Shown here piece by piece: positions 44,349-54,139 of a DNA stretch of 64,000 nucleotides. Under the pieces are notes generated by a model that saw only the letters and a list, made by a program, of their open reading frames with translations, was not told the DNA's origin and made no database searches. The position numbers were made by a program, and so were the translations under genes. The DNA is from Clostridium sp. 12(A) (GTDB taxonomy: Bacteria > Bacillota > Clostridia > Lachnospirales > Lachnospiraceae). How positions within the stretch are numbered: the first letter of the stretch is position 1; every line of letters begins with the position of its first letter. The stretch covers positions 388,787 to 452,786 of the forward strand of contig JAGI01000001.1 in assembly GCA_000526575.1 (NCBI GenBank). The letters run 5' to 3'.

Positions 44349-45323
44349 TTACAGAGCTTCCTTAACCGCAAGCTGCAATTCTTTCCATTTTTTCATCAAA
44401 AGATCCGTAGACCAGTCATAAAAATCTCTTGTATCATACATTCTGTAATCGCATTCCTGAGCGACAAGAAGCAGGGTGTATATGTCATACCACAACGCCC
44501 GGATGGATTCTTCCTGAGAAAAGGCTTCTTTTCCATAACCGAAGCGGAAATCCTCATGACTCTCATAAGTACGAAATCCCACTTCCATGAGAGGATCTCC
44601 CCACACGCATCGTTCCCAGTCAATCAATCCGCTGATCTGGTTATCCTTTATAAATATGTTTCCATCCCATAAGTCCCAGTGAACCAGGCATGGTGTGGTA
44701 ACAGACTGAAAGAATGGTTTACTAAGGGTTAAGCATTCTTTTAGCTGGAGAGAGGGGATTTTCAAATCCACTGACATGTATTCTGCGTCCTTTAAGGCAT
44801 ACTCTATGATTTGGGAGAACACGAAAAACCAGTTGTTGCCCTGCAAATCCCCATTTCCCATATATCCAAAGATATCCCCGGTTATTTGATTGATCTCTCT
44901 GTTAAGCCTTCCGGAATGGATTCTGATCTGCTTTTTCACTTCGTCTGAAAGCTTTTCCTGCTGGGATGAAAAGCTGGCACCTTTAAGCTCCTCCATAAAG
45001 AAATAAGGAGAACCGCATAAGGAGCAGCTATCATCATAAAATAGAACCTTTGCAGCGGGAAGAGATGTTTTTCTGGCAACCAGATTCATGGCGTAAACTT
45101 CACTAGCCATGATATTTTTCTCATAGGACATGGTACGGACTTCTTTGGGAGGTGCAATCTTGAGTATACAGGAGCATCCCCCGGAGAAAGTGATTCTGTA
45201 AGCAACATTAAAGTAGCCCTCGGTCAGTTCCAAGATTTCCGTACATGTTTCAAGGGGAAATGCATTGGCGGCCATACGGTGCAGCGTATCTTTTGTCTGT
45301 GAATTTTTCGTCTTACTTATCAT
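44349..45323 (-). CDS. Aminoglycoside phosphotransferase-family kinase
   Basis: A 324-residue APH/choline-kinase-like protein. The catalytic Brenner motif is LVHWDLWDGNIF near residue 213 (HWD in place of the usual HGD) and the metal-binding motif is GLIDWERCVWGDPLMEV near 233. The N-terminal lobe has VAYRITFSGGCSCILKIAPP. Members phosphorylate antibiotics, sugars or amino alcohols; the substrate is unknown here and antibiotic resistance should not be assumed. Confidence 0.82.
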   Translation of the reverse strand: MISKTKNSQTKDTLHRMAANAFPLETCTEILELTEGYFNVAYRITFSGGCSCILKIAPPKEVRTMSYEKNIMASEVYAMNLVARKTSLPAAKVLFYDDSCSLCGSPYFFMEELKGASFSSQQEKLSDEVKKQIRIHSGRLNREINQITGDIFGYMGNGDLQGNNWFFVFSQIIEYALKDAEYMSVDLKIPSLQLKECLTLSKPFFQSVTTPCLVHWDLWDGNIFIKDNQISGLIDWERCVWGDPLMEVGFRTYESHEDFRFGYGKEAFSQEESIRALWYDIYTLLLVAQECDYRMYDTRDFYDWSTDLLMKKWKELQLAVKEAL

Positions 45324-45460
45324 AGAGAAGAACCTCCCGTTTTTAATGTGGATCCTTGATGGTATTATACCATTGTTGGAACAGTCAGAAAAGGAAACTT
45401 ATGAAAATAGTTGATTTCTTGCATGGATTAACTGATATTTGGGATAGTAATGTTTATCGT

Positions 45461-45513
45461 AAAAAAAGAACGGTACCAGTCTGATTGTAGTTCAGAAGGA
45501 ACCGTTCTTTTTC
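45461..45513 (-). terminator. Terminator after the hemerythrin gene
   Basis: AAAGAACGGT (45465-45474) pairs with ACCGTTCTTT (45501-45510); on the minus strand it is followed by a T run. Confidence 0.75.
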
Positions 45514-45522
45514 TATGTATTA

Positions 45523-45918
45523 TTATGCTTTTTTTGCAAATTCACCGATCTGCTTGTCCATGTTGGAGATATGTTTGGTCAGCCAATCAAGAATCATCTG
45601 ATTCGCATTAAGGATTACCAGTAAATTTCCACCGGAAGAATTGTAATCACTCTTAATCTTATTAAGCTGAGTAATAAAGGCTGTATGAGCCGCCTTTTGT
45701 TCCTGATATCCAGGATACTTAATGCTTAACATGTATTTTTCCTCATCGGCAAAATGCTTTTTGGTATAATCATCGAGGAACTCAAGAAGCTCCCCTACAT
45801 ATTCCTTTGCCCGATTATTCTTTCCAGCTTCAAAGAGAGCTTCCGCTTTCTGAAACCACATCTTGTGCTGGTCGTCGATCATAGAAATCCCAACGGATAA
45901 ATTTTGTGTCCAAGGCAT
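45523..45918 (-). CDS. Bacteriohemerythrin
   Basis: A 131-residue single-domain hemerythrin that binds O2 at a di-iron centre. The ligand pattern is present: His in MIDDQHKMWF near 18, HFADEEKYM (HxxxE) near 55-59, AAHTAFI near 73 and KHISNMDKQIG (HxxxxD) near the C-terminus. In anaerobes it may store, sense or deliver oxygen or iron. A monocistronic gene with its own terminator. Confidence 0.93.
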   Translation of the reverse strand: MPWTQNLSVGISMIDDQHKMWFQKAEALFEAGKNNRAKEYVGELLEFLDDYTKKHFADEEKYMLSIKYPGYQEQKAAHTAFITQLNKIKSDYNSSGGNLLVILNANQMILDWLTKHISNMDKQIGEFAKKA

Positions 45919-46124
45919 AACTTTTTTCCTCCTGATAGTATTAATACTTTAATTAACATTATAAACCCATATATTGGAAAAAGCAATGAGTAAAACTGAA
46001 AGTAGTAACTATTACCATATTTTTGTTATAGGTAAAACCTAAGCCTAAAAGAAGCGTTTGAGTTTGACGTTCCCACTCAGCAATGCTATAATTTTTACTT
46101 AGTAAACAGTAAGGGAGAATGATT

Positions 46125-46913
46125 ATGGAGGCAGATGGAATCCGTCTGAATAAATTTTTAAGTGAAGCAGGGATTTGTTCCCGTAGGGAGGCGGACCGTC
46201 TCATAGAGGCTGGAAAAGTGAAGATTAATGGACAAGCCGCAGCAACCGGTCAAAAGGTTCTTCCCGGCCAGTCCGTAACCGTGAAAGGCCGTGTGATAAC
46301 CGCATCCGGTCGAAAGGAAAGCCACAAGGAAAAGCAGGTTCTCTTAGCCGTCCATAAGCCCAAAGGCATTGTATGCACCACTTCCGATAAGGACAGGGCT
46401 CCTAACATAGTGGATATGTTAGACTATCCGGTCCGTATTTACCCCATCGGACGTCTGGACAAGGAATCAGAAGGCTTAATCCTCATGACAAACCAGGGAG
46501 ACCTGGTGAATAAAATGATGCGCAGCGGAAATGCTCATGAAAAGGAATATCTTGTAAAAGTAAATCGTCCCGTAACAGACGATTTTATCCGTAAGATGAA
46601 AAAGGGAGTTCATTTATCCGAGTTAGATGTAACCACAAAGCCCTGTTTTGTTGCAAAAACCGGAGAAAAAGCATTTAAGATCATCTTGACTCAAGGTCTT
46701 AACCGCCAGATCCGCCGAATGTGCAAGGAACTGGGATTTGAGGTACGGCTTCTAAAGCGAATGCGAATCATGAACATTGAGCTGGGAGATTTAAAACCAG
46801 GTGCTTACAGAGAGCTCTCTAAAAAAGAATACCACCAGATGAAGGAGGCCATAAAAGGCTCATCCAATCTTTCCTATAAAGAACATAAAAAGGAGTTATC
46901 TGATGGACGCTAA
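46125..46913 (+). CDS. rluF: 23S rRNA pseudouridine synthase, RluF type
   Basis: About 262 residues: S4 RNA-binding domain (IRLNKFLSEAGICSRREADRLIEAGKVKING) followed by the RsuA-family synthase domain with catalytic Asp in IGRLDKESEGLIL near residue 110 and the GLNRQIRRMCKELGFEV motif. The family converts a specific 23S rRNA uridine (U2604 in E. coli) to pseudouridine. The ATG at 46119 lies too near the AAGGGAG ribosome site, so the ATG at 46125 is preferred. Its end overlaps ligA by 11 bases. Confidence 0.88.
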   Translation: MEADGIRLNKFLSEAGICSRREADRLIEAGKVKINGQAAATGQKVLPGQSVTVKGRVITASGRKESHKEKQVLLAVHKPKGIVCTTSDKDRAPNIVDMLDYPVRIYPIGRLDKESEGLILMTNQGDLVNKMMRSGNAHEKEYLVKVNRPVTDDFIRKMKKGVHLSELDVTTKPCFVAKTGEKAFKIILTQGLNRQIRRMCKELGFEVRLLKRMRIMNIELGDLKPGAYRELSKKEYHQMKEAIKGSSNLSYKEHKKELSDGR

Positions 46914-48861
46914 AATAAGCAGAATGAAAGAGCTGATCCCCATCTTAAACGAGGCGGGAAAAGCCTATTATCAGGAAAGCCGGGAAATTATGAGCAATTT
47001 TGAATATGACCGGCTTTACGATGAGCTTTTGGACCTTGAACAGGAGACAGGAGTGGTTCTGTCTAAAAGTCCTACCCAAAACGTAGGCTACCAGGTGCTA
47101 AGTGAGCTTCCAAAAGAAGCCCATGACAGCCCCATGCTTTCCCTTGATAAGACAAAAAGTGTGGAATCACTGGCCGATTGGTTAGGCAGTCAGGAAGGAA
47201 TCCTCTCATGGAAGCTTGATGGACTGACTGTGGTTTTAAACTACAATAATGGAACCCTTCAAAAAGCAGTAACAAGAGGAAACGGAGAAATCGGAGAGGT
47301 CATCACCAATAACGCCAGGGTCTTCTCCAATATTCCCTTAAATATATCCCACAAGGGAGAGCTTGTCCTAAGAGGAGAGGCAATCATCAAGTATTCGGAT
47401 TTTAACCGGATAAACGAGGAAATCGAAGATGTAGCTGCCAAGTACAAAAACCCCAGAAACTTATGCAGTGGTTCAGTCAGACAGTTGAACAATCAGATCA
47501 CAGCCAAGAGAAATGTAAACTTTAAGGCCTTTGCACTGGTATCTGCTACAGGCGTCGAATTTCAAAACTCCAGACGGGTCCAGTTTGAATGGTTAAAGGC
47601 CCAGGGCTTTGATGTGGTAGATTATAAAATGGTAACAAAGGAGTCCCTTCCTGCATCAGTAGAAGAGTTTGCCGCGGAAGTATCCGGCTATGACATACCT
47701 TCCGACGGTCTGGTGCTCATCTATGATGACATTTCCTACGGCGAGTCCTTAGGCCGCACCGCCAAGTTCCCCCGCAATGCCATTGCCTTTAAATGGGCCG
47801 ATGAGATTCGGGAAACAAAGCTGACCAGGATTTTATGGAGTCCGTCAAGAACCGGTCTTATTAATCCGGTTGCCATCTTTGAACCAGTGGAATTAGAGGG
47901 AACCACCGTAAGCCGTGCCAGTGTTCATAATCTAAGCATTATGGAAGCTCTGGAATTAGGAGAAGGGGATTTAATCACTGTATATAAAGCAAATATGATT
48001 ATCCCTCAGATCGCAGACAATTTAACAAGAAGCAATGATATCGTGATACCGAAGGAATGTCCGGTGTGCAATGGTCAGACCGAAATACGACAGGTCAACG
48101 ATGTAAAAAGCCTATACTGCGTAAACCCAGACTGCCAGGCCAAGAGGATTAAGAGCTTTTCCCTGTTTGTCAGCAGAGATGCTTTGAATATAGACGGATT
48201 ATCGGAGGCTACCTTAGAAAAATTCATTGGAGCCGGATTTATCAAAGAATTCGCTGATATCTTCCATTTGGAGCAGTATGAGGAAACCATCACTCAGATG
48301 GAAGGATTCGGAAGAAAATCCTACGACAATTTGATTCAGGCAATCAAGACCGCTTCCAATACTACTCTTCCAAGGCTGATCTATGGTCTGGGAATCGCTG
48401 GAATTGGATTATCCAATGCAAAAATGCTATGCCGGGAATTCCGGTTTGACTTTAATAAAATGCGTCATGCAGGAGAAGAGGAGCTTACTTCTGTATCTGG
48501 TATCGGAAAGGTACTGGCAGATGCCTGGATTTATTATTTCAGTCAGGAAAAGAATAACGAGATGGTGGACCGCCTGCTTATGGAGGTCAATATTAAACAG
48601 GAAGCAGAGGCGGAAGGCAGCAGAAAGCTGGAGGGCATGGTATTTGTCATTACTGGCTCTGTTGAGCATTTTGAAAACAGAAAGGCACTCCAGGAGGCCA
48701 TAGAGGCTCAGGGCGGCAAAGCCACTGGATCCGTCACTTCAAAAACCACATATTTGATTAACAATGATACTACGTCCAATTCCTCTAAGAATAAGAAGGC
48801 AAAGGAACTGGGAGTGCCCATTATTTCGGAGGAAGAATTCATAAAATTACTGGAGGAATAA
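46903..48861 (+). CDS. ligA: NAD-dependent DNA ligase
   Basis: A 652-residue LigA. The N-terminal Ia-like and adenylation domains carry the active Lys104 in SWKLDGLTVVLNY. An OB fold follows, then a four-Cys zinc finger (CPVC near 386 to CVNPDC), helix-hairpin-helix repeats (DGLSEATLEKF, GIAGIGLSNAKML, VSGIGKVLADAW) and a C-terminal BRCT domain (GMVFVITGSVEHFENRKALQ). It seals nicks in replication and repair. All domains are present; length is slightly under the usual 670. Start is supported by AAAAGGAG. Confidence 0.95.
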   Translation: MDAKISRMKELIPILNEAGKAYYQESREIMSNFEYDRLYDELLDLEQETGVVLSKSPTQNVGYQVLSELPKEAHDSPMLSLDKTKSVESLADWLGSQEGILSWKLDGLTVVLNYNNGTLQKAVTRGNGEIGEVITNNARVFSNIPLNISHKGELVLRGEAIIKYSDFNRINEEIEDVAAKYKNPRNLCSGSVRQLNNQITAKRNVNFKAFALVSATGVEFQNSRRVQFEWLKAQGFDVVDYKMVTKESLPASVEEFAAEVSGYDIPSDGLVLIYDDISYGESLGRTAKFPRNAIAFKWADEIRETKLTRILWSPSRTGLINPVAIFEPVELEGTTVSRASVHNLSIMEALELGEGDLITVYKANMIIPQIADNLTRSNDIVIPKECPVCNGQTEIRQVNDVKSLYCVNPDCQAKRIKSFSLFVSRDALNIDGLSEATLEKFIGAGFIKEFADIFHLEQYEETITQMEGFGRKSYDNLIQAIKTASNTTLPRLIYGLGIAGIGLSNAKMLCREFRFDFNKMRHAGEEELTSVSGIGKVLADAWIYYFSQEKNNEMVDRLLMEVNIKQEAEAEGSRKLEGMVFVITGSVEHFENRKALQEAIEAQGGKATGSVTSKTTYLINNDTTSNSSKNKKAKELGVPIISEEEFIKLLEE

Positions 48862-48864
48862 AAT

Positions 48865-49797
48865 ATGCCGATTAAAGTACAAAAGGATTTGCCAGCAAAA
48901 GCCGTATTGGAAAAAGAGAACATATTTACCATGGACGAGGACCGTGCCTCTACCCAGGACATACGTCCTCTTGAGATTCTGATCGTGAACCTGATGCCAA
49001 TCAAGGAAGACACAGAAACTCAGCTTCTTCGCGCCCTGTCTAATACACCCCTCCAGGTGGATTGCTCCTTTCTCATGCTGGAGAGCCATACTTCAAAGAA
49101 TACCTCTGCAAGCCATTTGAATAAATTTTATAACTATTTTGATGAAGTAAAGAATAAAAAGTTCGATGGAATGATTATCACCGGCGCTCCTGTGGAGCAT
49201 ATGGAATTTGAAGAGGTGAATTACTGGGAAGAGCTGGAGCGTATCATGGAATGGAGTAAGACTCATGTAACAAGTACGCTCCATATCTGCTGGGGCGCCC
49301 AGGCCGGACTTTATTATCATTATGGAATTCATAAGTTTAAGAGAGACAGTAAATTATCTGGTATCTACAGTCACAAGGTTCTGGATCGGAAGGTGCCATT
49401 GGTTCGGAGTATGGATGACTTTATCATGGCTCCCCATTCCAGATATACTGAGGTGAGAAGAGAAGATATTGATAAAGTTCCTGGGCTTAAGGTACTTGTG
49501 GAGTCTAAGGAAGCAGGACTGTTTCTGGTCATGAGCGAGGATGGAAGACAGATCTTTGTCCAGGGGCATCCGGAGTATGACAGGATGACGTTAGATGGGG
49601 AGTATCATCGGGATTTGGATAAAGGACTTAATCCGGAGATTCCTTGTAATTATTATGAAAATGATGATCCTAGTACGGTTCCGATGCTTAATTGGAGGAA
49701 TGCGGCAAATACGTTGTATGCCAATTGGTTGAATTATTATGTGTATCAGGTGACACCGTTTGACCTTGATGGTGAAGAGGCGGATTACGTGATATAA
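48865..49797 (+). CDS. metA: Homoserine O-acetyltransferase of the MetA family
   Basis: A 310-residue MetA with the complete catalytic set: Cys142 in HICWGAQAGLYYHYG, His235 and Glu237 in VQGHPEYDR. Residue 111 is Glu (TGAPVEHMEFEEV). In the Bacillus cereus enzyme Glu111 was shown to favour acetyl-CoA, whereas Gly111 in E. coli gives succinyl-CoA use, so this is predicted to make O-acetylhomoserine for methionine synthesis. It follows ligA by 3 bases, so it may be cotranscribed. A terminator follows. Confidence 0.93.
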   Translation: MPIKVQKDLPAKAVLEKENIFTMDEDRASTQDIRPLEILIVNLMPIKEDTETQLLRALSNTPLQVDCSFLMLESHTSKNTSASHLNKFYNYFDEVKNKKFDGMIITGAPVEHMEFEEVNYWEELERIMEWSKTHVTSTLHICWGAQAGLYYHYGIHKFKRDSKLSGIYSHKVLDRKVPLVRSMDDFIMAPHSRYTEVRREDIDKVPGLKVLVESKEAGLFLVMSEDGRQIFVQGHPEYDRMTLDGEYHRDLDKGLNPEIPCNYYENDDPSTVPMLNWRNAANTLYANWLNYYVYQVTPFDLDGEEADYVI

Positions 49798-49883
49798 TTG
49801 GGAAGAGTGATCATGATTTTACTATACTTCTAAAAAAATATATGAAACTAAAAAACATGAATAACTAAAAAATATAACCAATT

Positions 49884-49923
49884 AACGAGAGCATCGTCAT
49901 ATAAATCTGGCGGTGCTCTCGTT
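49884..49923 (+). terminator. Terminator after metA
   Basis: AACGAGAGCA pairs with TGCTCTCGTT, with further inner pairs, then an AT-rich tail. Confidence 0.7.
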
Positions 49924-50001
49924 ATATATTGATTCCAGCTTCTTCCTCTTTTATAATAAAAAGTAGGATAAACAATTGAGGAATAATAAGGAGAAAAAAC
50001 T

Positions 50002-50310
50002 GTGGACATACATAATCACAATCTAAATATTCATTATACAGCACCTAATGAGGTGTGGGATAAATTGGGGGAATTATATAAGAAAATGCCACATTGGAAT
50101 GGATTTGTAGATGGCTGCCCCCAATGGTATGGAAAGGATCAAAAGTTAATTGATGTATCCGTAGAACCCAGCGGATTAACATTTTATGCAGAACTCCCGG
50201 AGGAAGAATGGGAGAAATGGTTCTCATTGTTTAAGAGAGAGGCAACAAAACTTTTGGGATATCCAATTGGAGAGCCAGAAGATGGCTTTGAATTTTATTA
50301 CTGGGAATAG
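50002..50310 (+). CDS. Hypothetical 102-aa protein
   Basis: Starts at GTG with AAGGAG 9 bases upstream. The protein is soluble and rich in Trp and acidic residues (HWNGFVDGCPQWYG in the middle, EDGFEFYYWE at the end). I do not recognise a family. It is a stand-alone gene; the following 200 bases to the ArsR gene hold nothing that I can identify. Confidence 0.65.
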   Translation: MDIHNHNLNIHYTAPNEVWDKLGELYKKMPHWNGFVDGCPQWYGKDQKLIDVSVEPSGLTFYAELPEEEWEKWFSLFKREATKLLGYPIGEPEDGFEFYYWE

Positions 50311-50538
50311 GATATTTGCACCATTAATATCACCTTATAGCTACAGGATATCCTTGCTAAGATTAATGAACATATATGAATACGGAAAAAAGGAAGATGT
50401 GAAGTGTTGCAGAAGATTACTATGATGATTTTATAAATAGTATTGGTCTCGATTTTCTTTCCCAATGAATTATTTTGATTTTATTGTGATACAATGGTCC
50501 AAAGGATTAAACCTTTAATTGATGAAAGGATTTATACA

Positions 50539-50889
50539 ATGGAACAAGCAGATGAGTTAGAACTATTAACAAATGAATTTAAGTCCTGTCAAAAATCCCT
50601 AATCGCATTAGGGGATGAAACACGGCAGAGTATTATCATGTCTCTTATGGAATGTGATTGCAAGGGAGTAAGAGTAGGTGAAATAACAAATAAAACTCAT
50701 TTGTCAAGACCTGCGGTATCTCACCACCTACAAATACTAAAAGATGCAGGGATTATTGGGATGAGACGTGAGGGAACGAAAAATTACTACTATCTTGACT
50801 CTAAGAAAAATGAATTAAACAAGTTAAAAACATTGTTGCTTCATGTAGAAAAGATTCTTGAAAATGCACCTTGTAGAGGAGAAGAATAA
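50539..50889 (+). CDS. ArsR-family transcriptional regulator
   Basis: About 116 residues with an ArsR winged helix: LIALGDETRQSIIMSLME, VGEITNKTHLSRPAVSHHLQILKDAGIIGMRREGTKNYYYL. No metal-binding Cys pair typical of ArsR/CadC is visible in the DNA-binding helix, so it may respond to something other than metal. The ATG at 50539 with GAAAGGAT upstream is preferred to the one at 50494. It ends 29 bases before the nitroreductase, which it probably controls. Confidence 0.82.
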   Translation: MEQADELELLTNEFKSCQKSLIALGDETRQSIIMSLMECDCKGVRVGEITNKTHLSRPAVSHHLQILKDAGIIGMRREGTKNYYYLDSKKNELNKLKTLLLHVEKILENAPCRGEE

Positions 50890-50917
50890 ATTAATCATAT
50901 TGTGGAGGAGAGTAAAT

Positions 50918-51757
50918 ATGAACCTATCATTTCCTATTGAGAAGACAGTCAAAGAGCGACACAGCGTGAGAACCTATGAGAACCGTGCACTTTCTGCGGA
51001 GGTAAGAAATAAAATCGAAGCCTACATGACAGAGTTAACCAACCCATTTTCCATCGACATTACGTTTGAGCTGTTGAAGAAAAACATATCTGGAGACGGG
51101 GAAAAGCTGGGAACCTATGGAGTCATAAAAGGCGCTCAGGACTTCATTGCTGCATCCATAAACAAAGACGAACTCTCTCTGGAAGCCCTGGGGTATTCCT
51201 TTGAGGAATTAGTCCTGTATGCCACCTCCCTTGGACTAGGCACCTGCTGGCTTGGCGGCACCTTCGACCACAACAGCTTTGCAACAGCCATGAATTTAAA
51301 AGCAGGAGAAGTCATCCCCTGTATTTCCCCAATAGGATATTCAGTTGGTAAAAAGAGATTTCTGGAATCCATCATGAGTAAGGTGGTAAAATCGGACCAG
51401 AGAATGGATTGGAGCAAGCTATATTTTAAGCAGGGCTTCACACAGCCTTTAACAAAAGAAGAAGCCGGAGAATATGCATTTCCGCTGGAAATGATGCGCC
51501 TGGCACCATCTGCGGTCAATAAGCAGCCATGGCGAGTGATTAAAGATAAGGACATATATCATTTTTACAAAGAAAGTACACTGAAAAAGGATGAAGAAAA
51601 GGTTGATATACAAAGAGTAGATATGGGGATTGGAGCCTGCCACTTCCATATGGCAGCAATGGAAAAGGGACTAGCGGGAAGATTTGAGAAGATTGCAACA
51701 CCTGATATTCAGACCCCCGACCAGATGTTTTATACTTTTTCCTGGATTGTTAGTTAA
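50918..51757 (+). CDS. Nitroreductase-family protein (TM1586-type, duplicated lobes)
   Basis: About 279 residues. It fits the TM1586-like nitroreductase group: an N-terminal ERHSVRTYENRALS FMN-binding start, LVLYATSLGLGTCWLGGTF in the middle and a second lobe APSAVNKQPWRVIKD. Such flavoproteins reduce nitro compounds, quinones or flavins. The upstream ATG at 50858 overlaps the ArsR gene; TGGAGGAG favours the ATG at 50918. Substrate unknown. Confidence 0.8.
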   Translation: MNLSFPIEKTVKERHSVRTYENRALSAEVRNKIEAYMTELTNPFSIDITFELLKKNISGDGEKLGTYGVIKGAQDFIAASINKDELSLEALGYSFEELVLYATSLGLGTCWLGGTFDHNSFATAMNLKAGEVIPCISPIGYSVGKKRFLESIMSKVVKSDQRMDWSKLYFKQGFTQPLTKEEAGEYAFPLEMMRLAPSAVNKQPWRVIKDKDIYHFYKESTLKKDEEKVDIQRVDMGIGACHFHMAAMEKGLAGRFEKIATPDIQTPDQMFYTFSWIVS

Positions 51758-51922
51758 AAAAACTAATTTACATGTAAGTCCCTAGTTTAAATAGCAGTAG
51801 ACGTGAAAGTTTAAATTTTTAAAATTTAATTAAACATTTTTCAAGTTTACAAAATGATTCTAATTTTATTTCTCTTTCAATGAATGCGCATTTAAAGTAA
51901 ATAATTCATGGAGGAGAAAACA

Positions 51923-52276
51923 ATGCTACTTAAAAAAGGAGATACAGGTAACAACGTAAGATATTTACAGCAGGGTCTAAGGATTTTGTGCTTTAATCCA
52001 AAACGACTGGATGGTATTTTTGATGATAATACGGTAACCTCGGTAAAAAAATACCAATCAGCTCGAGGATTGACATCGGATGGTATTGTTGGTGATGGAA
52101 CCTGGGGGAAAATAAAATCAGACATAACCCCAATTCAGACGGCTTTAAAGAAAAAAGGCTATTATACCGGAACGATTGATGGAGTAGCAGGAGATGGTAC
52201 TTATAATGGTTTAGTTAAATTTCAATCAGCAAATGGGCTTACTGCCGACGGTATGGCTGGATGGTTTTGGAATTAA
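51923..52276 (+). CDS. Peptidoglycan-binding protein with two PG_binding_1 repeats
   Basis: About 117 residues made of two PG_binding_1 repeats (GDTGNNVRYLQQGLRIL... and PIQTALKKKGYYTGTIDGVAGDGTYNGLVKFQSANGL). There is no catalytic domain and no signal peptide. Such modules normally sit at the end of cell-wall hydrolases. It ends 17 bases before an IS element, so it could be the surviving part of a longer gene, although the frame ends in a normal way. GGAGGAG supports the start. Confidence 0.78.
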   Translation: MLLKKGDTGNNVRYLQQGLRILCFNPKRLDGIFDDNTVTSVKKYQSARGLTSDGIVGDGTWGKIKSDITPIQTALKKKGYYTGTIDGVAGDGTYNGLVKFQSANGLTADGMAGWFWN

Positions 52277-52327
52277 TACTCCTTAAAGATAAAGGGGCTG
52301 TAAAAAAACTCCCCTAAAAGAAAAATC

Positions 52328-52357
52328 GCTGAGGTCGTGAGACTTCAGCAATTTTTT
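52328..52357 (+). terminator. Terminator inside the left end of the IS
   Basis: GCTGAGGTC pairs with GACTTCAGC around GTGA, then AATTTTTT. It would shield the transposase from outside transcription. Confidence 0.7.
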
Positions 52358-52370
52358 GGTATAATTAATT

Positions 52371-53956
52371 ATGCGACTAAATAAAAACACCAATGATAAT
52401 TATACCGTACGACAGCTGAAATTACCATTGGAAATTGAAAAACTAATTAATATATCTGATCCAGTATACACTTTCTGTGAGGTAATAGACCACATAGACC
52501 TATCAAAATATTTTGTAGAGAAAGGCTACAGAGCAGGTCGTCCAAGATGTGATGAACAGAAACTCCTCAAAGTGATACTCTTTGCTTTCATGGAACACGG
52601 AATCTGCTCTCTTCGGGAAATCGAAAAACTTTGCAGAAATGATATCCGATATATGTATCTTCTTGATGGCATGAAGGCGCCTTCATTTGCTACATTTGGC
52701 AACGTCATCCGAAATGAACTTACTGATTCCATTGAACAGATTTTTTGGATGTGAATACCTATATTTTTGAAAAGGATCATGTCGACCTGGAACACACCTA
52801 CATTGATGGGACAAAAATAGAGGCAAATGCAAACCGCTATACTTGGGTATGGAAAAAGTCCTGTACAAAAAACCGTGGAAAGGTTTTTGAAAAGATATCC
52901 GTGCTAATTGATGCAATGAACCAGGAAGCATTAGGATATTTTGGTGTAAAACTTGATAAGAGAGACGAGTATGCTGTTGAATATGTATCTGAACTCTTGG
53001 AAATGTACAAGAATGCAACAAATCTGGAGGAATCCACGTTTGTATCTGGTTGTGGTCATAGAAAAAGCCTTCAGCAAAAACAATATCAGGAATTAGAGGA
53101 ATATCTAGAACGATTAAAGACATATGCACATCATATAGAGGTCTGTGGCGTTGAAAGAAACAGTTATTCCAAAACCGATCACGATGCCACTTTTATGCGC
53201 ATAAAACGGGATTATATGGGCAATGATCAGCTTCTCCCAGCGTACAATCTACAGACCGCTATCTGCGATGAATATATAGCAGTAGTTGATGTAAAACCAT
53301 ATGCATCAGATATGGAATGCTTTGTTCCTTTGATGGAAAAATTCAATAAAATCTATGGTCATTATCCAAAGTATCCAGTTGCAGATGCAGGCTATGGTTC
53401 CTATAATAACTATCTTTACTGTGAAGAGCATGGGATGGAAAAGTATATGAAATTCACCATGTTCAAAAAGGAAACATCCGATAAGAAGTATCATGAAAAT
53501 CCATATCGTGCAGTCAACTTTAAAAGAGACGAGAATGGAAATTTGAAATGCCCAAATGGAAAGACTTTTCACTTCAAAAGCAAACAACATGTCTATAAAA
53601 ACAAATATGGCAGAACCGAAGAAATCTATGAATGCGAATCGTGTGAAAGCTGCCAATTTAAAAACGATTGTTGTCCTAAGGCAAGCAAAAACAGAACCAT
53701 TCGAATGAATCAGGAATTAACATCAATACATCAAGAGGTAATTACAAACCTTGAATCAATACATGGCGCACTGTTGAGAATGAATCGTAGTATTCAGGCA
53801 GAAGGAACATTTGGCATTTTAAAATGGGATAAGTCCTACAAAAGATTATTTCGAAGAGGTGAGAAAAACGTAATCCTTGAACTCACACTGATTTCTTGTG
53901 GTTTTAATCTTTATAAATATCATAATAAAAAGCGGAGAAACGAGTTGGCTGCTTAA
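52371..53956 (+). CDS. IS1182-type transposase in two frames (-1 frameshift at T6)
   Basis: The first frame (52371-52754, 127 residues) has the N-terminal DNA-binding part (RCDEQKLLKVILFAFMEHGI). The second (from the TTG at 52745 to 53956, 403 residues) has the DDE catalytic part (TYIDGTKIEANANRYTWVWKK, PVADAGYGSYNNY, QAEGTFGILKWDKSYKRLFRRG). They overlap at GATTTTTTGG: a -1 shift on the T6 run would join them to one protein of about 525 residues. It may be programmed slippage or a one-base deletion that kills the gene. Confidence 0.85.
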
Positions 53957-54044
53957 AATCCAAGAACTATATTCATAGCTTTATTAAGTGCACGCTTTTT
54001 TATGGAAAAATCAATCATTATCATAAAAAATAGATAAAAAAACG

Positions 54045-54086
54045 AAGAATCGCCAGTTCCGGCATTTGCCGGAACTGGCGATTCTT
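54045..54086. terminator. Perfect 20-bp hairpin at the right end of the IS
   Basis: Arms AAGAATCGCCAGTTCCGGCA and its complement enclose two T. It can act in both directions and lies between the transposase and the convergent YARHG gene. Confidence 0.7.
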
Positions 54087-54139
54087 GATTAAGGACTTAT
54101 TTTACAGCCCCTTTTAGTTTTATAATTTAAGACAGGTAT

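Larger units (their letters stand above)
52294..54111 (+). mobile_element. IS1182-family-like insertion sequence
   Basis: Terminal inverted repeats of about 20 bases begin GGGGCTGTAAAA at the left (52294) and match the complement of TTTTACAGCCCC at the right (to 54111), with mismatches further in. They enclose a transposase and a hairpin just inside each end. No clear target duplication was seen by eye. Confidence 0.8.

Noticed and set aside
44349..45323. Aminoglycoside resistance gene
   Set aside because: Only the broad kinase motifs are visible and the HGD motif is HWD; members have many substrates, so resistance is not supported.
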